Made by a program: the position numbers and the translations under genes
Shown: positions 8,921 through 17,973 of the stretch, in pieces
Layout of the letters: every line of letters starts with the position of its first letter
Numbering within the stretch: position 1 is the stretch's first letter
The notes under the pieces: generated by a model
Seen by the model: the letters and a program-made list of their open reading frames with translations, nothing else
What the model was told of the DNA's origin: nothing
Databases searched by the model: none
DNA from: Trachelipus rathkii
Lineage: Eukaryota; Arthropoda; Malacostraca; Isopoda; Trachelipodidae
Assembly: GCA_015478945.1 (NCBI GenBank)
Contig: JABUQX010116790.1
Coordinates: forward strand, 32,501-50,473
Direction of reading: 5' to 3'
DNA: 17,973 bases

Positions 8921-9162
8921 GCATCATTGCTAGGGTTATGTGTAGGTGATCATTCTATCGAGACGGTAAAAGGTTTTCATCTTTATTATATTCATTCAAA
9001 TTTATTACCTATTTTTACGAAACACCTTTTCGGTGCCCGCATTACAAACACAGCTTTGTTCCTTGAGCAAGCGCCAGCCTCCTAAAAGACTGGGGCATGG
9101 CATCATTTCTTGGGATAATTAAAGAATATAATAGATTTTTGTAGCAAAAATTACTATGCAAA
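8921..9162 (+). mobile_element. Probable Ty3/gypsy reverse transcriptase scrap
   Basis: Two overlapping frames give gypsy-like pieces in the right order. In the first (8921-9085) TKHLFGARITNTALFL near 9017-9064 resembles the K-C-x-F-G-x-x-x-V-x-Y-L-G block after the catalytic palm. It follows a weak CVGDHSIETVKGFHL, which recalls the Y-L-D-D segment with the Asp pair degraded. In the second frame (about 9088-9162) MASFLGIIKEYNRFL, a TAG stop and QKLLCKEV resemble the thumb block L-R-S-F-L-G-L-x-N-Y-Y-R-R-F-I, in which about ten of fourteen positions are identical or similar. The two blocks are about 25 codons apart instead of about 45, with a frame change, which implies a deletion. No protease, integrase or terminal repeat was found nearby. 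Confidence 0.35.
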
Positions 9163-10386
9163 GAAGTGTAATTGGGAATTTATCTATAGTAAGATTCACT
9201 TGAAACTGTTATGATCAAGAGTTAATAAAAACCGCTGACAGAGTGTAATTTCACCAGTCTTTTAGAAGGATTTTTATAAACGGTTTATAATTTTTTTTTG
9301 TGTAGAACTTTTATTAACTCATTAAGCTAATTCCAGCTCCACCTATCCAATAATGACCCTTTCAAAATTAAGACTATTCGGCTAAAAGCTACAGGAAACT
9401 TCTACTGATTAGAACGGTCGTATACATTTTAGCAAATTTACAATGACCAGTTTCTTACCTTATAGTATATATCTACTTTGTAAAACTGGGGGAGTTTTTC
9501 TTTAAAAGGTTAATAATGAGAAGTAGAAGGAGAGTTGGAGATAGAACAGGAATGAGAAAGACCTTTATTCTAATATGGGTTGTGAATTGTAAGTGAATGA
9601 TTTAATATTACCTTGAATAAGAATTAGGTAAAAACTCAAAAGTAAAGATAAAATCTGTATTTAGTGAATTTTCTCCACATGAGTAGACTACTATACTGGC
9701 AAACTATACGTTGTTAAAGAGATAAGACTAATTAATGGTTTTTTGGTATATATACCAAAAGTTAGGTAAATTAGATAGTTACAATCATCATAGAGTTTAG
9801 TTAATTAGTATTAAGTATAGCAACGGGTTAAGTGATTTATATATATTTTGAGGTAACCTTGGTTTAGGGTACTAATTTAAGTATAAGGTAAGACCTTTTG
9901 GTGTCAAAGGTACTTGGTTAGAAATTGGGAAGAACGAAAGGAGACAACGGACTCCTCGTTCCGTTTACTTGGACTTTGTTCTATTTTTGGAGGGGATTTT
10001 CTGTAATATTTATGTATATCGTACACATATTTTTACTCCAATAATAATCTAGCTATTTTAGTAAGACCGAGTGTCAATCTGTAAATGGTAAGAGAATAAG
10101 TGTAGGAGAAATTAGCAAAATCTTTGATAGTGTTGATCTCTGTAGGGGTATCCTATTGATTTATAAAGTTAAGGGGTTTTTGGATGAATACTTGAGGACA
10201 ATTGTCATCCCAGAAGAATATGGGGACCTAACTAAAGAGACATGATAGTCTTTCAACAGAACATTTTCTGGATGCAAGGAAAGAAGATATTTGTTGTGGT
10301 ATAGGTTATAGAAGATTTACGAGAAATCGGAATGAGAAAAGCATCTGAAAACTTAGCACAAGAACATTTACTAATAGACCTGGTTT
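9162..10386. other. Intergenic stretch without a recognisable gene
   Basis: No conserved motif was seen in any frame. A short frame just upstream of the second copia relic (about 10311-10425) is hydrophilic and open for roughly 38 codons, but matches nothing I know. It might be a worn gag or protease part of that element. A perfect palindrome lies at 9741-9760. Confidence 0.5.
9741..9760. repeat. Perfect 20-bp palindrome
   Basis: TTTTGGTATA is followed directly by its exact reverse complement TATACCAAAA. The symmetry stops exactly at both ends. Unlike the pure TA runs it carries GG/CC, so a chance origin is less likely. It could be a dimer-type protein binding site or a hairpin end, but no neighbouring gene points to a function. 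Confidence 0.7.
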
Positions 10387-10389
10387 TAA

Positions 10390-10752
10390 CGACAATTAGG
10401 CTACAGCAAATTCCCCAAATCAATTTGTAGCAAGCTGTGTATCATCAGTTGTGATACTTTAGATTGGCACACTCTTTGGCACAGAAATTGCACTATAGCG
10501 CAAAAGTGCTTTGAAATTCCACAGCTAAGTCATTATCGGATTAAGTTGTGTGATTCTTTTATTGAGTATTTAGGTTTCGAGGGATGTCTTCATAGTTAGA
10601 ATGAGGGTATGATGATACAGGTTTTCTATTTCACTCCTAATTATTTTTTAATCAGAGGAGGAAGATATGAACTCCCTTACTGGGAGGTCCTTAGAACGGA
10701 GAATAAGTTTCTGTGTGATTTTGGTATATTGAATGTTCTTCATATGATCTGA
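10390..10752 (+). mobile_element. Second copia relic: pre-integrase and integrase-like remnant
   Basis: One frame runs 120 codons from 10390 to the TGA at 10750-10752, broken only by a TAG at 10597. Near 10474-10560 it reads LWHRNCTIAQKCFEIPQLSH and then YRIKLCDSF. The pre-integrase zinc-binding domain of copia elements begins L-W-H-x-R-L-G-H and ends with a C-x-x-C pair after a leucine-rich linker. The LWHR start, the linker and one CDS-like end are visible, but the second His and last Cys are lost. Further on, WEVLRTENKFLCDFGILNVL (10681-10740) recalls the integrase block L-R-T-D-N-G followed by F-C-x-x-x-G-I, with the G-G-E part missing. The first integrase Asp block was not found. It differs from the 4160-7090 relic and lies more than 3 kb beyond it, so it is probably a separate insertion. 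Confidence 0.45.
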
Positions 10753-13700
10753 GTTAGATAAAATAGAGTTATTGTGTGGAGAGGTAATAAGGGAAGTAAG
10801 ATATTTTTGGTTGTAGTGTGTAATTGAATATAGCTCATATAGTCAGATATCCCACTGCATAATCGCTCTTGCGCACATGGCATGTAATGAAATTATTCAT
10901 ATTTTCCTAGTGTTCTGTCTGAACTTAAAACAGGACTTCAACGTGGCTGCAGTATTGAGATATAATTCACTCTCTTTGAACACCATTTGCGAATTCGGAA
11001 ATTATCCGATTTGCTTACAGTATATAGTTTGGTGGACAGATTATCAATGAAAGCAGTGTGGAGACGTGGATTCGTCTGGCGATCCGTGAATATTGTGATT
11101 GTCAACCTCAGACTGTGTAGCATGGTAAGCACGACTAGCGCTCATTCCGGCGTTCTCTATGGTAATATTCAATAGCAAAACTCATCTGAATAATAGCAAT
11201 GTGCACTCATTTGTCGCCTATGGTCGTTTATGCTGTTAAGATATGAATATGTCTCACATTTTGTATTGGATATGGATGGTTAAAGTAGTGACATAGTGCG
11301 TTAGAAATCACCATCATAAAGCACGTGAATTCCGATGTCTTGGTTCTCCTCATTGGCATACCATTGGAATGAGAGTGTCAGTCGGGTATTTACCAGTATG
11401 AGCTTAATCTGTATCATCTCTTGGTGAACTTAGACCAAGTTAATATTTAGAAGTTGGGATAGAAATATTCGACACCTAAGTTTTCCTTTCTGGGATAATT
11501 CGAATGCACCTCTTAGCCACGAACAATATAAAAAAAATTATCATGGTTCAGATAATAATAATTAGGTCAGTGGAAACGTCGAATGCCTGATTGCATATAA
11601 AGGTCTTCACTACACAATCTCTCCAATCCAGTTTACACATCACTGAAATCAGAAATTTTCTTACTTCCCAACTTATATGTCCCTGGGTCAGTTTACGTTA
11701 GATATCATGAGTTAGATCGTCCTGGATATATAGAGTACTGGGTCAAGTGCCCAATCAGCTTTTCTTTTCTCCCCCTGCATGGTCAATTTTGGTGTTTTAA
11801 GTAAGATGCTTTACGTGGGCTGCAAAAGAGTACCAGAAACCAATTACTTAGTCTGGGCGATTGGTTCGTTAGTTGTATTGTAAATCATTAAATCCTAAGT
11901 TAATTTGCGGGTCCGGGCGTTGTAATTTTCTATATGAATTATGCTAATAGGGGAAGTGTGATAAAAAGATGACACGTGCGTTTGAAGGATTAAAGAGGGT
12001 TCTCGGTCAAAATCTATCGAGCGAACTTGTCCAGTTTTCGAAGTGATTCTATTGGTTTAGGTGTACAACTTGACGAGTTAGAAAGATTGGGAGTTAATAA
12101 GAGAAGTCTAACTCTGGAGTTATAATTGGATGATTCTAGATGATTAAGGAATCTAAATATGTAATTGGCCTTGCTGAATGTACTAAGTACATCTTTCATT
12201 TAGGAAAAAAGCACGTTCATAAAACGCTGAAAATTCGAGTTTTAAATAATATATTCAATGACAATTCTATTTTAACTTGTTTTTAATTCAATATAAATAT
12301 ATAACTATTCTATCGCTATTGCTACCCTCTAGGATCGGTAGGATCCGATAGGGCACAAACTAAATTGTTTAAGAACTAGATAAGGAATTTTTAGATTTTA
12401 TGACCTACAGGTATAATTAAGGATTTTGTTCTGAAATTTGCTCGACTTGCGTGTCTTGGTCATGAGAGAATATGAAGCAAGATTAATTGAAAGTTTTTTG
12501 TAAAGATGAATTTCTTTGTGTATGTCCGTCTGTGAATGCCGTGCGACGAATTGGCGAGAGTTGATAAAAATTATGATATCAAGTTACAGTGGCTATATCG
12601 CGAACATTGCTGTCGCATGAGCATACGACCAGACTAGATAGAAGTTCCTCTGTTTCGGCTGGTGTGATCATACATTACAATATTTATAATACCTAATTTA
12701 GTCATAATAAGATACGCAGATTGTACTGCGACGTGGATTTGCAATTCGCTTACAGTCAAAAACACATGTAAAAATATGTTCTTATCAAAACTAGATTTTC
12801 TATTTACGCTTGCATGCTTTAGCGCGCCAGCTCTTATACAGCTCGCCACTCAAAACACACTTGAATGTGATGGTGTCTTGACTTATAATTTTCCATTTTC
12901 CTTAGTTTCATTTTGTTTTTCGTTTCGTTCATGTCGTGGAGATTGTAAAGTATATGGAGTTTTTTAATGTTTCAATTGAAAATAATAGTTAAAGTAAATT
13001 AAATATTTACTTACTCCCAGCGAAGAATGAGAAAAGAGGATAAGAAAGAGTATAAGAATAATTATTGATAACGACTAACAATGAGCCGGTATAGTTACCG
13101 TGTGGTACCTGTCGTCAATAATTATGAAGACACACCACTGCGAAATGGTAAGTCGAGAAGACGTGCTCTTGTACTGAGTGGCAAAAAAGAAGTGTTTCGT
13201 GATATTAGCATTTTGCCCCAACATCACTGCTCGTGTCCAGTAAATTGAGAGAAATGGAGACCATTTGGTTATATATGTTATGCAAATCAAGATATATTTT
13301 GGATTGATGTTAGGATGTTTTAGAGAGGGTCACTCTAATCAATAGTGACCACATGGCGAAAGGAGGAAGAAAAGAGAAAAGATAAATAATTATAATAGAC
13401 AGGTTATGAGTGAGCCTCCTACTTTTTAACTTAGCTGCAGTGACAGATGGAAGGATTAATATTAATCTCATATAGTAGCAGACTAAAAACTTATAAGATA
13501 CTAAGTAAACAAATAAACCCCGCAAACCATACGCTTATTATATATACACTATCCATATAAGAATACAGTTTGTGTGTGGGTTAAACATAGACGGAACACC
13601 CTTCACCTGCTTCGGTATTCCACCATCATATGTGGGAGACATATTAGTAAAGAAAACTCAGAGATGGTTTCGTGGAAAAACATAGGTGATAGAGAGAGAA

Positions 13701-14080
13701 TGGTCATGCACAAATAGCGTAGAAACCCATCTTGATATAACGGAATCGCTGTTTTTATTTTCATTTATCTTCCAAATGACAGCACGTAAGTGAGTCTAGA
13801 TTTATATTCAAGATTCAGTTGTTTAATTGTAAACATGATAAAAATTCAACTCGAAGAAAGTTGTTCTAACAAATATGAGACGTCAGAAATGGAGCGAAAA
13901 ATTCTATGGATTTCTTTATTATTTATACTTTATCCTTATGATTAATTTGCTATACGTAATGAACCTAATATATTTCCACTTAATATTAATTCTTAATGGG
14001 TACACTATTAAAATAGACTTGATTATATTAGTGATTATACTAATACATTAGATTATACATAGCGCGATTCAACTGATTCA
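10753..14080. other. Long intergenic stretch without a recognisable gene
   Basis: About 3.3 kb with several short frames on both strands (60-71 codons), none with a recognisable domain. Two overlap on opposite strands at 10938-11175, so at most one could be real. The frame at 12776-12967 has a signal-peptide-like start and is discussed as a finding. Composition is close to the window average. No RNA gene or clear repeat was seen apart from a small imperfect tandem at 12331-12350. Confidence 0.55.
12331..12350. repeat. Imperfect 10-bp tandem with palindromic core
   Basis: AGGATCGGTA and GGATCCGATA follow each other and share the GGATC core. ATCGG and CCGAT within them are also inverted copies around a 6-base spacer. 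The G+C content stands out in this AT-rich neighbourhood. It is short and may be chance. Confidence 0.35.
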
Positions 14081-14092
14081 CACAATAGGTTA

Positions 14093-14350
14093 ATTTTCAG
14101 CACCAAGGTTAGAGCTGCCTGCTTGCTTAACTTCATACACTTCATTATAATTCACATCTCCTTTTTGAGGTGATGGTCACTTATTTATATGCCACAAATT
14201 GGGGAAGTGACTCATACACACAGCTGTAAATACAGGCGTGTCTAATGGGATTACTTCACTGATATATTCATAAGAAGACCACGTGCATTCGTTTACTCTC
14301 CTTTTGCCACCATGTGACATAAGAATATCTTTTACACACATGCTTATCTG
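14093..14350 (-). pseudogene. Possible decayed terminal exon behind a 3' splice site, protein not recognised
   Basis: On the minus strand a pyrimidine tract (about 14366-14351) ends in CAG at 14350-14348, a textbook 3' splice acceptor. From 14347 one frame stays open for 56 codons to a TGA at 14179-14177. It then continues open for a further 28 codons to a TAA at 14092-14090. The translation is varied rather than AT-biased, with pieces such as GKRRVNECTWSSYEYISEVI, PLDTPVFTAVCMSHFPNLW and, after the TGA, GDVNYNEVYEVKQAGSS. An ATG at 14341 gives 54 residues, but if this is an exon the true start would be upstream. I do not recognise a domain. No AATAAA signal was seen in the first 100 bases downstream. 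It could be a real last exon ending at the TGA, a pseudo-exon with one nonsense mutation, or chance. Confidence 0.3.
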
Positions 14351-14471
14351 AGGAAGAAAGAAAACAAATCATACAACATTAAATTAATTGAAAAGTTTAT
14401 TTGAAACTGTTTAATATATCAGCAAGAAAAAAGATGTTCTTCACGAATCATGCATGTGCTAGAAGGATGAC

Positions 14472-14500
14472 TTTAAAAAAAACTAATTTTTTTTTTAGCA
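14472..14500. repeat. A-run/T-run inverted repeat
   Basis: A run of eight A residues and, four bases later, a run of about ten T residues, bordered by TT and AG, can fold into a simple A:T hairpin. It is low-complexity DNA and has no gene next to it that would make it a terminator. Confidence 0.5.
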
Positions 14501-14633
14501 TTAAATGAATCTCTATGAGAGTGCTACAGACTAATTATATAGACCGATAACAGAAACCACGTCTCCTCTATAAAATGGTTTCGCGCCAAATCTGCTGATT
14601 GAGCCTAAAATAAATAAACGTGACCGCCACACA

Positions 14634-14651
14634 CCTGTAAAGATTTACAGG
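14634..14651. repeat. Perfect 8-2-8 inverted repeat
   Basis: CCTGTAAA (14634-14641) and TTTACAGG (14644-14651) are exact inverted copies around the two bases GA. The arms carry G and C, so the site stands out from the surrounding TA-type palindromes. A two-base spacer is too tight for a stable hairpin but suits a dimeric DNA-binding protein. No gene nearby suggests which one. Confidence 0.7.
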
Positions 14652-16450
14652 AAAATTAGACTTTGTGGGCAATTTGTGCAGTGAATGCTAAGCTGGGTAA
14701 GTTTATTTTATAATTTTTATTTTTCAAAAAAAGTAATTTAATGCGTGTGTTTAATTTATTACAATCAAGTTATCACCAAATGTCATTAAATCAAAAATAC
14801 AATTATTATAGACAAACTATAGGGATATTAAGCTAGTTTTAAAATATAATGGACCTTGGACGAAAGAGGGGAGAATTCACACTGCTTTTACTAACCGTCC
14901 CTCGTTGAATACACAAAACAGTTTTTAATGGGGAGATTTGGTTATCATACATTTTGTCTTCTTAAACACTACGTAATGGCCCTCATTTCATGAAAATCTA
15001 TCATATTGATTGAACAGATTAAGCGTAGATTCTTGTCAAAAGAGCTTCGTTCGAATGGATTGTAAAAATTACTTTGTCCTCTCAAAGAAGAAGATGAGGT
15101 CATGTTTGAATGGGAAATAGGAAGTATTAGAATAATAATGTCAACTAGTGTTATGAAATATCTCTTTTCTGAGTTAATATCTGGATATTCTCTAATGAAA
15201 AATTATCTTTATGTGAAAGTCTTCTTGTGTACGTTAGTCAGAAGGTTTGTTTTCGACATCTTGGAATGTTCGTTCATATCTCCTATGGGCAGCTCTTTGA
15301 TACATTTTATGTAGGATTGGGATACTAACATTTATGTGAGAGTTATGCGATATCTTATTTAAATGATTAACTAGTTCACTTAGATGATTAATATCATGAT
15401 AGCAATTGTGCATCTGTTCTTCTTGAGAATCAGAACTACCATTGCTTCTGATCATAAGATCAATATGATAGTTTCTACTCACTAAAAATTACGCTTAGAT
15501 TATATAGTTAAAAATTTGACCATTTTACAAGCATTCTCACTGCCACTTCATGTGAAGATATAGTTTGCTATGTCTATAGTTTAACATAAAGATGTGTACC
15601 ACAATTCACAACATCTGTAAGAGTAATTTTTACAATAATATTGGGGATTAGTAGATATACTGATACAGACAGAAAAAACTATCAAGTCTGTTTTTAGAAG
15701 AGTTTAACAATCGAATCCAAATAATTTTAGTATAATTTTTAATTGGAGTAATGGGTATAAAATAGAGCTTCTGATAAAGTAGAAGTGTAAATTGTGCTTT
15801 GCTTTGTACGACAAATATGATGGTTTTGAAAGGTGATTACATAATGGTATATAGTTTAATCACATAAACTTTTAAAGTATATACTAGGAATAGTAGACAG
15901 AGGCCTACAATGGTTTTAAAGAATAATATAGCATACGCAACTGCAATAAACAAAACTAAATTTTGTATGATAGTATATTGTTATATTATGTCATAAAAAC
16001 GGAAAACTTATTTATTCTAAGTCTGCCTCAATTGCGACAAGTAGCGTTAATTGTTTTTATATTAATAATATTAAATCATAGTTTTTCTTCATCTGCTTAA
16101 ATTTGGGCTAACGAGAACACTGTTACTTTAAATCTAAAATAAATAGAGACTAAAAGAACTCTCACAACCTAATATAATTATATCTAGAATATCTTAGTAT
16201 AGACTTTTATCATATAGCAATTACGCTTAGCTACATAATTTTAATTATAAACTTAAGCTTTTGTAGTTATATAATTACTTAATAGTACAACTATATACGG
16301 GTATCAATTATTAACTAGTAATTACGGTTAAGTATAGTATTAAGAAAAAGTTAATTAGGAATATATGTATATAATTATATATATTATATTTTATCAAAAT
16401 CATCACTATTTATATATTTATGTATATCGATAGTATAATTGAAAAATAAG
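14652..16450. other. Intergenic stretch without a recognisable gene
   Basis: Two opposite-strand frames overlap at 15102-15314 (plus, 70 codons) and 15234-15482 (minus, 82 codons). The minus frame is hydrophilic with a short leucine/isoleucine-spaced helix-like segment, but I do not recognise it and its length is within chance. From about 16140 the DNA becomes steadily more AT-rich up to the pyrimidine block. Confidence 0.5.
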
Positions 16451-16459
16451 GTAAAGAAA

Positions 16460-17720
16460 GACTACTCGTACTGAAACTCTCTAATCTCGTTCTTTTCCTC
16501 AATTGACATGATGTCGTCGTCGCACTCGTCATGTTTTGATTTACAACTCATTCGAGTTCTGCTCATGTCTTTCGCATTAGTGAAACTCCTCTCCTCTCTC
16601 GTCCTCGTCGCTTTGGGTCTCCTCATTTTAGATATTCGAGTCTAATCTAGTTCTTTTTTTCAATCATCACTTTCACCGTATCCTCTGTTCTCTCTCTTGG
16701 TCATAATCATTCACTAGTCTCGTCTCATTTTCACTCCCTCCTTCTCTCACTGATATACCCTTCGATGCGGTTCTATTAGTCTTCTTGGTCCGTTCACAAA
16801 CATCGTCCCACTCTGGTTCGTTCTCTTATGTTAGTTTCTCTCTTCTTTCCTTTCTGTCGTCAAATCTCCTCATGTTCTTAATATCTTCTAGAATATCATT
16901 AATATTCATTTCTCTAACTGTGACTCAAATCCTAAACTCTTCTACTTCTCCTTCTCAAAACGTCTTCTTCTACAATACAAATATCATAACTTCCCTCTTA
17001 ATCGATCAACCAGTTCTATCTTTCATTCTCTCTCTCAATAATCTCCCCTTACATCAGATATAAAAATGATAACACTGTTCTTCTCGTCTCTCTCATCAGT
17101 CTATACAGTCTCGTATACCACACATTCATCTATCACCAATATCCTCTCTCCTAATTCTCTCACTACCCCTCTCTCCTTCATCTCTTCAAAGAGGATGCAT
17201 CATATTTGCTCGTGATACAATCCTTTCCTCACAAGAACATCGACTTCGACAAGAATAGTTTGGATCTCTTCCAATTCAAGTTTAACTTAAAAATAGAAAG
17301 AACAGGATAGAAGTATTCTATCTGCGAATGTCATTCTCTTCTCTTCACTCGCCCCAATCTCCTCCTCTTTCATTATACTCTCTCTTACTCTCTCTCTCAA
17401 TAATCTCTTCCTCTTTCGCACCTTCTTTACTCAGTCTCAGGGATCAATATATCATAATCTTCAATCCCTCAAATCATTTCTCAAATCTGGTCCATCGGAT
17501 CTCAATTCTTCCCAAGTTCTCTCATTCTCTTTCTTTGAATTCTCTAATCTACGTCTCTTTCTCCCTGATCTTCTCTTCTCTTGGAATTCTTCTGTCTTCT
17601 AGGCTCGATTCTCTCTCCCTGACTTTCCTAGTCACTTCTCTCTCAATCACGTCTCTCCCTGATACTCTTCTCTCTTGCAAATTTGTTTTTTACCCCCTGA
17701 CTTTCCCTGAACTCCTGATT
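16460..17720. repeat. Pyrimidine-rich (CT) block of about 1.25 kb with degenerate internal repeats
   Basis: The plus strand is overwhelmingly C and T, built on words such as TCTCTC, TTCTC and CTCCTC, with a short purine-rich break near 17285-17313. A 19-base word (TCTCTCTCTCAATAATCTC) occurs exactly at 17027-17045 and 17389-17407. CTCCCTGA recurs at 17561, 17615 and 17655, with a CCCCCTGA variant at 17693, so spacing is 38-54 bases. TCTCTAATCT also recurs (near 16480 and 17540). This is a decayed minisatellite-like or CT-microsatellite-derived tract. The open frames in it (16785-17063 and 17328-17741) are rich in Ser, Leu, Phe and Ile simply because CT-rich DNA rarely spells a stop. They are not credible genes. 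Confidence 0.8.
17306..17322. repeat. Short hairpin within the pyrimidine-rich block
   Basis: GATAGAA (17306-17312) and TTCTATC (17316-17322) are exact inverted copies around GTA. The arms fall at the one place where the strand bias of the block switches from purine-rich back to pyrimidine-rich, which may simply reflect a small inversion. Confidence 0.5.
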
Positions 17721-17819
17721 TCAGAAAGTGTGGGAACCTGATAATCAGGTGACGAAACATCTGTAGTGGTACGTTGTTGATGAGACAACCAGGAGATTAA
17801 CAAATTATTTGCAATTTTT

Positions 17820-17906
17820 TTTAGTCATACCCTAATATATTTTATATATTAAATTATTTATTTAAGTAATAGTTAATATATTATATATATATAATATATT
17901 ACCTAT

Positions 17907-17941
<35 letters not shown>

Positions 17942-17973
17942 CTATACTAATATATATATATATATATTAATAC
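17820..17973. repeat. A/T-only terminal block with palindrome and TA microsatellites
   Basis: The last 150 bases are almost free of G and C. They include a perfect 28-bp palindrome at 17874-17901 (arms begin TAATATATTATATA), a TA run at about 17914-17941 and another at 17951-17967. Palindromic TA repeats of this kind extrude cruciforms readily and are often where assemblies break, which may be why the window or its contig stops here. Confidence 0.85.

Noticed and set aside
10938..11175. Opposite-strand overlapping frames of 62-64 codons
   Set aside because: Mutual shadows, at most one could be real, and neither shows a domain. Resemblance to transposase was considered but no catalytic motif was found.
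13075..13290. Minus-strand WCVFIIIDDRYH string resembling the first copia integrase Asp block
   Set aside because: Only the IIDD core matches. The GG before it and the S-R/W-V-Y after it are missing, and no neighbouring pol motif was found on that strand.
15008..15070. GTTCGAATGG string resembling a tRNA T-loop / B box
   Set aside because: There is no matching A box, cloverleaf arms or acceptor stem around it.
15234..15482. 82-codon hydrophilic minus-strand frame with a helix-like Leu/Ile spacing
   Set aside because: No family was recognised, there is no splice or promoter context, it is overlapped by an equally good plus-strand frame, and its length is within chance.
16785..17063. 92-codon plus-strand open frame
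   Set aside because: Same pyrimidine-rich block and the same compositional cause; no recognisable domain.
17328..17741. 137-codon plus-strand open frame, the longest ATG-initiated one in the window
   Set aside because: It lies wholly in CT-rich repeat DNA, where stop codons are rare. The translation is Ser/Leu/Phe/Ile low complexity with no domain.
1..17973. Variant genetic code hiding longer genes
   Set aside because: All three stop codons interrupt the recognisable pol relics, along with frameshifts and deletions, so decay explains the broken frames better than reassignment.
1..17973. CRISPR array, operon, prophage or organelle gene set
   Set aside because: No regularly spaced identical repeats, no dense coding, no ribosomal RNA or tRNA genes and no ribosome-binding pattern were seen.

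Overview
The window reads as AT-rich nuclear DNA from a eukaryote that is mostly non-coding. I found no intact gene, no RNA gene and no CRISPR array. The longest ATG-initiated open frame (17328-17741) lies in a pyrimidine-rich block where stop codons are rare by composition, and the other open frames are about as long as chance allows at this base content. Microsatellites, long A/T-only blocks, a pyrimidine-rich kilobase and worn retrotransposon protein motifs fit intergenic or heterochromatic DNA. A bacterium, phage or organelle would show dense genes, which are absent. The lineage is not determined: Ty1/copia relics and a hAT-like terminus fit plants, arthropods or other animals.

Layout. 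Positions 1-1050 hold a purine-rich tract, a possible hAT-type terminus (169-213), a 210-bp A/T-only block, a weak pyrimidine-rich stretch and a TA microsatellite. Positions 1050-3780 have no recognisable gene. An AT dinucleotide run ends at 3842.

Positions 4160-7090 carry the best-supported content: scattered plus-strand pieces of Ty1/copia pol in the expected order. These are the protease/pre-integrase region (4171-4230), the integrase core (5552-5845), reverse transcriptase (6511-6800) and perhaps RNase H (near 7022). Stops of all three kinds, frame changes and an AT-rich interruption (4260-5390) show that the element is dead. A probable Ty3/gypsy reverse transcriptase scrap lies at 8921-9160. 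A second copia relic with pre-integrase and integrase-like motifs lies at 10390-10752. Between and after these, up to about 14080, I see no gene.

On the minus strand, 14093-14350 looks like a decayed terminal exon behind a strong 3' splice site, but I cannot name its protein. The right end has a perfect 18-bp spaced palindrome (14634-14651), a pyrimidine-rich block of about 1.25 kb (16460-17720) with internal degenerate repeats, and a palindromic A/T block up to the window end.

Nothing here works as an operon or a defence system. I looked for a new system and did not find one. What deserves a second look is the layered record of transposon decay, the exon-like minus-strand segment and the compositional blocks.
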